From Geomobilimonas luticola (GTDB taxonomy: Bacteria; Desulfobacterota; Desulfuromonadia; Geobacterales; Geobacteraceae): DNA of 64,000 nucleotides. The stretch's first letter is position 1, and every line of letters begins with the position of its first letter. The translations under genes and the position numbers were made by a program. Below, piece after piece: positions 37,096 through 44,691 of the stretch. The notes under the pieces were generated by a model. It ran no database searches and had not been told where the DNA came from. It worked only from the letters and a program-made list of their open reading frames with translations. The stretch covers positions 1-64,000 of the forward strand of contig NZ_JAHCVK010000003.1 in the NCBI RefSeq assembly GCF_018476905.1. The letters are read 5' to 3'.

Positions 37096-39522
37096 TCACC
37101 GTTCTTTTTTCTCATCCTTTTCCGGCGATGCCGTGAATTTCTTCATACTCTCTAGCATTTCCCGCAGTCGTCTATCCACCAGGAAATTGATGCTCCCCTC
37201 CGGATAACCGCCATCTGGCTGCCATTCCCCGGCCGGAACACCGGTCAGGATCTCAATCCCCTGGTCGATGGTGGCCACGCTCCAGATGTGGAACCTCCCC
37301 TCCCTTACCGCCTCCAGCACCTCGTCCTTGAGCATGAGATGGCGCAGGTTGCTGGCCGGAATCATCACCCCCTGCTCGCCGGTAAGCCCTTTGGCCTTGC
37401 AGACCGCGTAGAACCCCTCGATCTTGTAGTTCACCCCGCCGATGGGTTGCACCTTTCCCAGTTGGTTGACGCTGCCGGTCACGGCGATCCCCTGGCGGAT
37501 CGGCACACCGGAAAGGGCCGACAGGAGGGCATAGAGCTCGGTGGACGAGGCGCTGTCCCCCTCTACCCCTTCGTAGGACTGCTCGAAGCAGATGGACGCG
37601 GAAAAGGAGAGGGGCTTGTCGTGGGCAAACTTCCCCCCCAGATAACCGGTGAGGATGAGCACCCCCTTGTCGTGAATCGGCCCGGAGAGCTTCACCTCCC
37701 GCTCGATGTTGACCATCCCTCCCCGGCCGATATAGGTGCGGGCAGTGACCCGGGACGGCCGACCGAACATGTAATCCCCGATGGTGAGAACCGACAGGCC
37801 GTTGATCTGCCCCACTTCGCTTCCGTCGGTGTCGCACAGGATGGTTCCGTCATCGAACAGCTCCTGCATCCGCTCTTCTATCCGGTTGCTCCGGTAGACC
37901 TTCTCATCGATCGCCTTCCGCACGTGCTCACGGGTCACGACGGTGCTCTGGTACTGCCCGGCCCAATAGCTCGCCTCCCGGATCAGGTCGGCGATCTCCA
38001 TGAACTGGGAAGAGAGCCGTTCCTGGTCCTCCACCAGCCGTGCCGAGTATTCCAGAAGGCCCGCGACCCCGCTCCGGTCAAAATGGAGAAGACTTTCGTT
38101 CTTGCAGTGGGTGGCAACGAACAGGGCATAATCCCGCATGATCTCCGGTGTCCGGGCGATGCGACTGTCGAAGTCCGCCTTCACCTTGAAAAACTTCCGG
38201 TAATCCGGCTCCATGTAGAACAGGAGATAGTAGATCCAGGGGGAGCCGATCATGATGATCTTGGTCTGGAGCGGGATCGGCTCCGGCTTCAGGGAGGCGA
38301 TGGACATGAAGCGGTATTGCTCCAGGACATCCTCGATCCTGATCTCGCCGCTGCGGATACAGCGTTTCAGGGCATCCCAGGCAAAGGGGTTGATCAGCAC
38401 CTCACGGGCATCGACGATGAGGTATCCCCCATTGGCCCGGTGGAGCGCCCCCGGTTTCACCAGGGTGAAGTTGGTGGTAGCCATCCCCCCCATCTGCATG
38501 ACGTGCTCGATCCGGCCGAACAGGTTATTGTAGGTGGGGTTCGCCTCGAAGACCACCGGCGCCCCCTCCATCCCCTTGTTGTCGACGAAGACATTCACCT
38601 GGTAGCGCTCGAAGGACGGCTCCTGGCGGGGCAGCTTGAGGCCGGGGATGGGAGACTGCTGCGGCTGCTGCTCCTTGAAGTCCTCAAGGTTGAGGAGCAC
38701 GTCCTCCTGCACCGACTCAAGGTAGGAGACAACCTTCCCGTAGGGTGCATACTTCTCCTTGAGCGGATCGATATGGTGGCCGACGGCGGCCAGCCCCAGG
38801 TCACGGTCGAGCTGGGCCAGGGTTTCCTTGGTCGCCTTCTCGTTCTCCCGTACCTGCCGGAGCACGTCGTTGAGTTTCTCGGTCAGTTCCTTTCCCGCCT
38901 CGTCGATCTTGTCCCGTTCCCCCTTTTCCAGTGCTTCGTACTCCTCCTGGGTATAGTTGCGCCCCTCTTTCTGGGGGACCATCACCAGCCCGGAGACGGT
39001 CCGTTGCAGGGCAAATCCCCTGGACTCCGCCTCCTGTTCCAGCCGGCCGAACAGTTCGCCGTTCTTTTCCTGGTACTCCTCGACAATGGTCGACTTGTTG
39101 CTCTCGTACTCCTTGCTGTCGAGGGCTTTGGGAATGACGTTCCGGATGCTCTCCAGGAGTTCCTTCATGTCCGCGGCCAGTTCGCTCCCCATACCTGCAG
39201 GGAGCGCCAAAGACTGGGGAAGGTCGGGGTTCCTGAAGTTATAGACGTAGCACCAGTCCTGGGGGGGCTGCTCGGTCCTTGCCCGTTTCTTCAGGAGGTT
39301 CTTGATGGTGGAACTGCGGCCGGTCCCCGCCTCACCCGCCAGGAACAGGTTGAACCCGCCATCCCGCATGTCGAGGCCGAAGTCGATGGACTTGAGGGCC
39401 CGCTCCTGGCCGATTGACCCTTCCAGTTCGTTCAGGTCGGCGGTAGTTTCAAATGCAAACTGGGCCGGATCGCATTCCCACCTCAGTTGTGCAACCGGTA
39501 CCTTGCAATCGTCTCGTGCCAC
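37096..39522 (-). CDS. Lon-related (LonB-like) ATP-dependent protease
   Basis: Protein of 808 residues of the Lon-related AAA protease group that carries a large insertion between nucleotide-binding motifs. The P-loop-like GEAGTGRSST has Arg in the usual Lys place, a change seen in this group. A coiled-coil insertion (about 130-250) and the AAA part with HRANGGYLIVDAREVL follow. The C-terminal Lon proteolytic domain has the nucleophile Ser in EGDSASSTELYALLSAL and the Lys in GGVNYKIEGFYAVCKAKG. AAGGAGG lies five bases before GTG at 39522, which is therefore preferred over ATG at 39537, whose own codons overlap that site. A true lon is also present at 60501. Confidence 0.9.
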   Translation of the reverse strand: MARDDCKVPVAQLRWECDPAQFAFETTADLNELEGSIGQERALKSIDFGLDMRDGGFNLFLAGEAGTGRSSTIKNLLKKRARTEQPPQDWCYVYNFRNPDLPQSLALPAGMGSELAADMKELLESIRNVIPKALDSKEYESNKSTIVEEYQEKNGELFGRLEQEAESRGFALQRTVSGLVMVPQKEGRNYTQEEYEALEKGERDKIDEAGKELTEKLNDVLRQVRENEKATKETLAQLDRDLGLAAVGHHIDPLKEKYAPYGKVVSYLESVQEDVLLNLEDFKEQQPQQSPIPGLKLPRQEPSFERYQVNVFVDNKGMEGAPVVFEANPTYNNLFGRIEHVMQMGGMATTNFTLVKPGALHRANGGYLIVDAREVLINPFAWDALKRCIRSGEIRIEDVLEQYRFMSIASLKPEPIPLQTKIIMIGSPWIYYLLFYMEPDYRKFFKVKADFDSRIARTPEIMRDYALFVATHCKNESLLHFDRSGVAGLLEYSARLVEDQERLSSQFMEIADLIREASYWAGQYQSTVVTREHVRKAIDEKVYRSNRIEERMQELFDDGTILCDTDGSEVGQINGLSVLTIGDYMFGRPSRVTARTYIGRGGMVNIEREVKLSGPIHDKGVLILTGYLGGKFAHDKPLSFSASICFEQSYEGVEGDSASSTELYALLSALSGVPIRQGIAVTGSVNQLGKVQPIGGVNYKIEGFYAVCKAKGLTGEQGVMIPASNLRHLMLKDEVLEAVREGRFHIWSVATIDQGIEILTGVPAGEWQPDGGYPEGSINFLVDRRLREMLESMKKFTASPEKDEKKER

Positions 39523-39618
39523 AGTAACCTCCTTCATCGGTTGGGAAATGGAATACATCGAATCGCGCAGACTCCCTTGCTTCGGGCCGCCGCAACAGGC
39601 CTCTCCCTGCCCGAAAGA

Positions 39619-40266
39619 TCAGACCCGCGCCGAACTCCTGGCGGTTCTTCCTTCCGGCATCCATTCTGTCAGAAGCGGTGCGAACCTGTCCGAAATCACC
39701 TTCCGTACCGCTGCCAGGTGGACCTCAGTGCCGCATTCCCGCGACAGGGACGTCACGGGACAGGCGGCGATGCCGCAGGGGTTGATCAGATCGAACGCTG
39801 TCAGATCGGGAGCCACGTTGAGGGCAAAACCGTGCATGGTTACCCAGCGGCGGACGCCGACACCGATGGAGGCGATCTTTCCGCCAGTTGTCCAGACACC
39901 GGTCCGTCCCGGCACCCGCCGGGCGGCAACGCCGAAGTCCGCCGTGATCCGGACAAGGAGTTCCTCCAGGAAGCGGAGGTAGCGGTGCAGGTCCCGCCCG
40001 CGCCGGTCAAGATCGATGAGGGGGTACCCCACCAGTTGCCCGGGCCCGTGCCAGGTGACATCCCCCCCCCGGTTGATGCGCAGTACCTCCAGGGAAGTGT
40101 CGAGGATGTTTGACTCACTCCCACCGCTGCCCATGGTATAGACTGCCGGGTGCTCAAGAAGAAGAAGGGACTCCGGCTCGGTGCCGGTGGCTATCCCTGC
40201 GACCAGCCGTTCCTGAAGGGCATAGGCGGTATCGAACTCTATCAGACCCAGGTCAGTTATAACCAT
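39619..40266 (-). CDS. lipB: Octanoyltransferase LipB
   Basis: Protein of 215 residues that moves octanoate from ACP to lipoyl domains, the first step in lipoylation of PDH and OGDH. Motifs: RGGDVTWHGPGQLVGYPLIDL, GGKIASIGVGVRRWVTMHGFALNV with the active-site Lys, and INPCGIAACPVTSL with the acyl-accepting Cys. It lies downstream of the pdhABC genes on the same strand and serves the lipoyl domains encoded there. The gap to pdhC holds a repeat, so co-transcription is uncertain. GAAGGTG precedes the ATG at 40266. No lipA is seen. Confidence 0.95.
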   Translation of the reverse strand: MVITDLGLIEFDTAYALQERLVAGIATGTEPESLLLLEHPAVYTMGSGGSESNILDTSLEVLRINRGGDVTWHGPGQLVGYPLIDLDRRGRDLHRYLRFLEELLVRITADFGVAARRVPGRTGVWTTGGKIASIGVGVRRWVTMHGFALNVAPDLTAFDLINPCGIAACPVTSLSRECGTEVHLAAVRKVISDRFAPLLTEWMPEGRTARSSARV

Positions 40267-40283
40267 AACACCTTCACAAATCT

Positions 40284-40439
40284 CACCACAGAGACACTGA
40301 GTCACGGAGAAAACCTTAAGCATGGACAGGATTAAAGTCTTTTTGGTTATAACCTGAATATTTTGGTTTTTTCCCCGAATATCCTGGATATCCCCGTTAA
40401 TTCAGTTTTGTTTCCTCAGTGTCTCTGTGCCTCTGTGGT
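40284..40439. repeat. Intergenic inverted repeat, 'CACCACAGAGACACTGAG' type
   Basis: CACCACAGAGACACTGAG at the left end and CTCAGTGTCTCTGTGCC-TCTGTGGT at the right end form long complementary arms, enclosing a shorter AT-rich inner part with GGTTATAACC and AATATCCTGGATATCC palindromes. Elements with this wording recur in many genomes. It fills the gap between pdhC and lipB. Confidence 0.75.
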
Positions 40440-40449
40440 AAGAATTGCT

Positions 40450-41739
40450 TCACATCAGCATTGTCACCGGATTTTCCAGTGTATGCTTCAACTCCGCCAG
40501 AAACTTTGCCGCGTACGCCCCATCCAGAAGCCGGTGGTCGGCGGAGAGGGTCACCCGCATCCTCCGCCCGGCCGTCACCTGGCCGTCGCGCACCACCGCC
40601 TCGTCCAGGATCGCCCCGACTGCCAGGATCGCCCCCTGGGGAGGGTGGATCACCGCCATGAACTCCTCCACTCCGTACATACCCAGGTTGGATATGGTGA
40701 AGGTCCCGCCGGACAGCTCACGCTCGCTGATCCTGCCACTCCGTGCCCGCTCCGCCAGTTCTCGGCTCCGCAACGCGATTTCCTTGACCGTGAGCGACTG
40801 GCAGCCGCCGATTACCGGCACCAGCAACCCGTCGGCAAGGCTGACGGCGATGCCGATGTTGATCCCGTCGTGGAAGATGATGCCGTCGGCCGTCCAGGAG
40901 GCGTTTGCCAGGGGGAACTTTGCCAGGGCGAGGGCACTGGCCTTGACGATCAGGTCATTGATCGAGACGGCGCTCCCCGCCTCCTTCAGCTCCCGGCGCA
41001 CCTCCTCCGCCTCCCCCATGTCCACGGCGACGGTCACCGTGAAGTGGGGAATGGTCCGCCACGCCTCGGCCACCGTCCGGGCGATGGCAGCCCGCATCCG
41101 GGAGAGGGGCTGTTTTCCTCCTCCCGCAGGCGACGACGACATTTCAGGTGTCAGAGTCTTTCTCTCAACCTCTACCTTTTCCTCAACCTGTTTCCCGAGG
41201 AACCCCTCCAGATCTTCCTGGAGGATGCGTCCCTCCGGCCCGCTCCCCTTCACCTCCCGCAGATCGACCCCCTTTTCCCTTGCCAGACGGCGCACCAGGG
41301 GGGATGCCTTCTCCCCATCGCCGACGGGGGGAGGAAGATGCTCCGGGGCAGAACCGGCATCGGGAGGGACCTCCAGCAGCCGTTCCGGCACATCTCCTGC
41401 TGCCATAGGTTCGGACGGCGGCGATTCGGGTGGTGGCTGCCAGTTATCCGGAACGGGTGCAGCCTCGGACGGCGACGCGGCCGCTGCGACAGGCGGTTCT
41501 CCCCCTTCCCCCACCAAACCGATCACCGTCCCAACCGGCACCATTTCCCCCGGCTTCACCCGTATCTCCGTCAGCACACCGGCGGCGAACGCCTCCAGTT
41601 CCATGGTCGCCTTGTCGGTCTCCACCTCGGCGATGATGTCGCCACGCTCCACCCGGTCCCCTATCGACTTCTTCCAGGCCACGAGCCGCCCTTCGGTCAT
41701 GGTATCGGAAAGCTTCGGCATGGTGATTTCGGTTGCCAT
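40450..41739 (-). CDS. pdhC: Pyruvate dehydrogenase E2, dihydrolipoyl acetyltransferase
   Basis: Protein of 429 residues. The lipoyl domain (about 1-80) has the lipoylated Lys in ETDKATMEL. A Pro/Ala-rich linker leads to the peripheral subunit-binding domain (about 145-180, ASPLVRRLAREKGVDLREVKGSGPEGRI). The catalytic domain ends with the active-site motif SADHRLLDGAYAAKF. It acetylates CoA using acetyl-lipoamide from E1. MPKLSDTMTEG at the start is typical of PDH rather than OGDH E2. Encoded just after pdhAB and before lipB. GAGGTAAAC precedes the ATG. Confidence 0.94.
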   Translation of the reverse strand: MATEITMPKLSDTMTEGRLVAWKKSIGDRVERGDIIAEVETDKATMELEAFAAGVLTEIRVKPGEMVPVGTVIGLVGEGGEPPVAAAASPSEAAPVPDNWQPPPESPPSEPMAAGDVPERLLEVPPDAGSAPEHLPPPVGDGEKASPLVRRLAREKGVDLREVKGSGPEGRILQEDLEGFLGKQVEEKVEVERKTLTPEMSSSPAGGGKQPLSRMRAAIARTVAEAWRTIPHFTVTVAVDMGEAEEVRRELKEAGSAVSINDLIVKASALALAKFPLANASWTADGIIFHDGINIGIAVSLADGLLVPVIGGCQSLTVKEIALRSRELAERARSGRISERELSGGTFTISNLGMYGVEEFMAVIHPPQGAILAVGAILDEAVVRDGQVTAGRRMRVTLSADHRLLDGAYAAKFLAELKHTLENPVTMLM

Positions 41740-41784
41740 GTTTACCTCAGATATACCGATTCGATTTTGACAACACACTCCTAC

Positions 41785-41836
41785 CTCCCCCCTCACGGGC
41801 ACCCCCTCCTGAGTCAGGAGGGGGATAGGGGGTGGT
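41785..41836. repeat. GC-rich palindromic repeat, copy R6
   Basis: CACCCCCTCC-TGAGTCA-GGAGGGGG with an ATAGGGGGTGGT tail, between pdhB and pdhC. It matches the hairpin arms and the GGGGGTGGT tail of the copies around the DUF559 genes. Confidence 0.82.
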
Positions 41837-41839
41837 CAC

Positions 41840-42826
41840 TCAGTATTTCGCCGCCACCGTTTCCTTCACCGCCGCGACGATGTCCTCTACCCGGGGGATG
41901 CAGAGTTTTTCCAGCTGCCGCGAGTAGGGCATGGGGACATCCAGTCCCGACACCCGCCGGACCGGCGCCCGGAGGGAATCGAAACAGCCGTCGTAGATGC
42001 GGGTAGCGATCTCAGCCCCCAGGCCGCAGGTTTTCCAGCACTCCTCCACCACCACCGCCCGGCCGGTCTTTTTCACCGACGCCACGAAGGTATCCGCATC
42101 CAGCGGCGACAGGGTTCGGAGGTCCACCACCTCGCAGGCAATCCCCTCCTTCGCCAGCTCCTCCGCCGCCTGGAGAGCAAGCACCGTCATCCGCGCGTAG
42201 GCGACGACGGTGATGTCCGTCCCTTCCCGCTTCACGTCGCATTTTCCGAAGGGGACCAGGAACTCCGGATCGTCGGGAACATCCCCCTTGCTATTGTAGA
42301 GGAGTTCGTGCTCAAGGAACATGACCGGGTTGTTGTCGCGGATGGCGCTCTTCAAGAGCCCCTTGGCATCGGCGGGGGTGGCGGGATAGGCCACGTGCAT
42401 CCCCGGTGCATGCATGAAGAAGGTCTCCAGGGACTGGGAGTGCTGGGCCGCCAGCTGGCTCCCGCCGCCACCGGGGGCACGGATCACCATGGGGAGGTTC
42501 ACCTGGCCGCCGAACATGTAACGGATCTTGGTCATGTGATCGATGATCTGGTCCATGGCGAGCAGGGCGAAGTTCACCGTCATCAGTTCCGCTATGGGGC
42601 GCAGCCCCCCCATGGCGGCGCCGACCGCCACGCCGACGATGGTGTTCTCCGAGATGGGGGTATCCAGAACCCGCTCCTCGCCGAACTCTGCCAGCAGCCC
42701 CCGGGTCACCTTGAACGATCCCTCGTACAGCGCCACGTCCTCCCCCCAGACGACAATGGACGGATCACGGCGCATCTCCTCCTTCAGGGCAAGGTTAAGA
42801 GCATCACGGTAGGTCATTTCAGACAT
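41840..42826 (-). CDS. pdhB: Pyruvate dehydrogenase E1, beta subunit
   Basis: Protein of 328 residues (MTYRDALNLALKEEMRRDPSIVVWGEDVALYEGSFKVTRGL). The transketolase-like pyrimidine domain and C-terminal domain are complete: DTPISENTIVGVAVGAAMGGLRPI, HSQSLETFFMHAPGMHVAYPATPADAKGLL, then VVEECWKTCGLGAEIA. With the alpha subunit it binds thiamine diphosphate and decarboxylates pyruvate or a related 2-oxoacid such as acetoin. Its ATG lies eight bases inside the 3' end of pdhA, so they are translationally coupled. Acetoin dehydrogenase (AcoB) is a close alternative name. Confidence 0.93.
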   Translation of the reverse strand: MSEMTYRDALNLALKEEMRRDPSIVVWGEDVALYEGSFKVTRGLLAEFGEERVLDTPISENTIVGVAVGAAMGGLRPIAELMTVNFALLAMDQIIDHMTKIRYMFGGQVNLPMVIRAPGGGGSQLAAQHSQSLETFFMHAPGMHVAYPATPADAKGLLKSAIRDNNPVMFLEHELLYNSKGDVPDDPEFLVPFGKCDVKREGTDITVVAYARMTVLALQAAEELAKEGIACEVVDLRTLSPLDADTFVASVKKTGRAVVVEECWKTCGLGAEIATRIYDGCFDSLRAPVRRVSGLDVPMPYSRQLEKLCIPRVEDIVAAVKETVAAKY

Positions 42827-43799
42827 AGATATCCTCCCAGACCGCCCCATCCTCCGGCCACGGCGACTCCTCGGCAAAGGTAACCGCCTCCTGCACGATG
42901 GCGATTGCTTCCTGTTTGATGGCACCCAGTTCGGCCTGGGTGACGATCCCTTCTTCGATGAGGCGAATGGCAAAGGCGGGGAGAGGGTCCCGGGCCTTCC
43001 AGAGCTCCACCTCGGCGGCTGAGCGGTACTTCCCGGGATCGGCCATGGAGTGGCCGCGGAACCGGTAGGTGAGCGCCTCGATGAGGTAGGGGCGGTTCTG
43101 CTGCCGGACCCACTCGGCACCCCATTTCACCGCATCATGGATCGCCATGACGTCCATGCCATCCACCCGGACCGACGGGATGTCGTAGCCGCAGGTCCGC
43201 TTGTGGATGTCCGCCAGGGCCGACGCCCGCTCCACGGAGGTACCGATGCCGTAGGCGTTGTTCTCGCAGACAAAGAGCACCGGCAACTCCCAGAGCCTGG
43301 CCCAGTTGAGGGACTCGTGGAAGGTCCCCTGGTTCACCGCCCCGTCGCCGAAGAAACAGGCGGCGACCCGCCCTTCCTTTCGGAACTTGGAGGCGAAGGC
43401 AAGCCCGACGGCTATGGGGAACTGGCCGCCGACGATGGCGTACCCCCCCATGAAGGCGAGGTCGGGGTCGAAGAGGTGCATGGAGCCCCCTTTCCCCTTG
43501 CAGATGCCGGTGGCTTTGCCGAACAGCTCGGCCATGACCCGCCGCGGTTCGGCCCCCCGGACGATGGCCTGGGCGTGCTCCCGGTAGGCGGAGAGGATGT
43601 AGTCGTCCTTGCGGAGGGCATGGGTTGAGCCTACCGCCACCGCCTCCTGGCCGCTGTAGAGATGGAGGAAACCGGTGATGTGCCCTTTGGTGTACTGCTC
43701 GGCGCACGATTCCTCGAACTCCCGGCAAAGCACCATCTGCTCGTACATCCTGACCAGCTCATGGTCGGGCAAAATCGCCCGGAGACTCATCTCTTTCAT
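42819..43799 (-). CDS. pdhA: Pyruvate dehydrogenase E1, alpha subunit
   Basis: Protein of 326 residues with the thiamine-diphosphate motif GDGAVNQGTFHESLNWARLWELPVLFVCENN and the phosphorylation-loop-like YRFRGHSMADPGKYRS. Early motifs REFEESCAEQYTKGHITGFLHLYSGQEAVAVG are typical. The ATG at 43799 is placed six bases after AGGGGTG; a GTG at 43808 and an ATG at 43790 are alternatives. The start lies 41 bases inside the 3' end of the GGDEF gene, so ribosomes reach it through that gene. AcoA-type acetoin dehydrogenase is an alternative identity. Confidence 0.93.
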   Translation of the reverse strand: MKEMSLRAILPDHELVRMYEQMVLCREFEESCAEQYTKGHITGFLHLYSGQEAVAVGSTHALRKDDYILSAYREHAQAIVRGAEPRRVMAELFGKATGICKGKGGSMHLFDPDLAFMGGYAIVGGQFPIAVGLAFASKFRKEGRVAACFFGDGAVNQGTFHESLNWARLWELPVLFVCENNAYGIGTSVERASALADIHKRTCGYDIPSVRVDGMDVMAIHDAVKWGAEWVRQQNRPYLIEALTYRFRGHSMADPGKYRSAAEVELWKARDPLPAFAIRLIEEGIVTQAELGAIKQEAIAIVQEAVTFAEESPWPEDGAVWEDIYV

Positions 43800-44691
43800 T
43801 GGTTGCACCCCTGCGCTCGATTCCCTTCGCGGTGACGTCTTCGTAGTCGCCGGTCAGTTCCAGGCCGAACTTTTCATGACAGATGGCGTTCTTGCCGCTC
43901 GCCTTGACCCGGTACATGAGGCTGTCGCTCAATCGAAGCATCTGGTCGACGGAGGCGGGGGGGTCGAGAAAACTCACCAAACCGATGCTGAACGTAACCC
44001 CGTAACGATGGGCCCCCATGACGGCGTCCAGTTGCGACTTGACCTTGGCGATTGCTACGCTCGCCTGGGTGTAATTGTTCTCAGCCAGAAGAATGACAAA
44101 TTCGTCACCCCCGACCCGGGTAACAATGTCCGTCTTCCTGACGGCAGCCTGCATGGTACGGGCAATGAGTACCAGCAGCTGGTCTCCTTCGTGGTGGCCA
44201 TAGGTGTCATTGATCGTCTTCAGGTTGTCGGTGTCGATATAGGCGAGACTGAAGGGACGGTTGTACCGCTGGAACCGGTAGATCTCCCGTTCGGCCAGCT
44301 CGCAGAAATAGCGCTTGTTGTACGCCTTGGTCAGGAAGTCGAGCCGCGCCAGATCTCGAATCCGGTCCCTGTTGCTCCTGAACATGGAAATAAGCACGCT
44401 CGTCAGAACGAAAAGAACCAGCTTCTCCATGACGCTCCAGACAAGGAACAGATTCCCCCTGCCGGAGATTTCGGGATGGTTGGCGCCCACCCAGAGCAGG
44501 ACACAGAGACATGCCACCGCAATGCCGGCCCGCCTCCCGTAATACCAGCTTTCCCAGACCACCGGTACCAGATAGAACATCACGAAGGGGAGATCCGCCA
44601 CTTCCCTGTCCAGGTACACGAGTACCGCCAGGAGCAGGGCGCCGATCAGGTGCTGGCCCATTGCCGGCCATATGCGGTCTTGGTCAGTCAT
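43759..44691 (-). CDS. Membrane-bound diguanylate cyclase (GGDEF)
   Basis: Protein of 310 residues. The N-terminal 105 residues form about four membrane helices with no known sensor (HLIGALLLAVLVYL, FVMFYLVPVVWESWYY, AGIAVACLCVLLWVG, MEKLVLFVLTSVLISMF). The GGDEF domain (about 118-280) is intact: DTDNLKTINDTYGHHEGDQLL and RVGGDEFVIL, with RKTD five residues upstream as a product-inhibition I-site. Asp in HHEGD is the residue that favours GTP over ATP, so the product should be c-di-GMP rather than cGAMP. The start overlaps the aconitase stop by eight bases and the stop lies 41 bases inside pdhA. Confidence 0.92.
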   Translation of the reverse strand: MTDQDRIWPAMGQHLIGALLLAVLVYLDREVADLPFVMFYLVPVVWESWYYGRRAGIAVACLCVLLWVGANHPEISGRGNLFLVWSVMEKLVLFVLTSVLISMFRSNRDRIRDLARLDFLTKAYNKRYFCELAEREIYRFQRYNRPFSLAYIDTDNLKTINDTYGHHEGDQLLVLIARTMQAAVRKTDIVTRVGGDEFVILLAENNYTQASVAIAKVKSQLDAVMGAHRYGVTFSIGLVSFLDPPASVDQMLRLSDSLMYRVKASGKNAICHEKFGLELTGDYEDVTAKGIERRGATNERDESPGDFARP

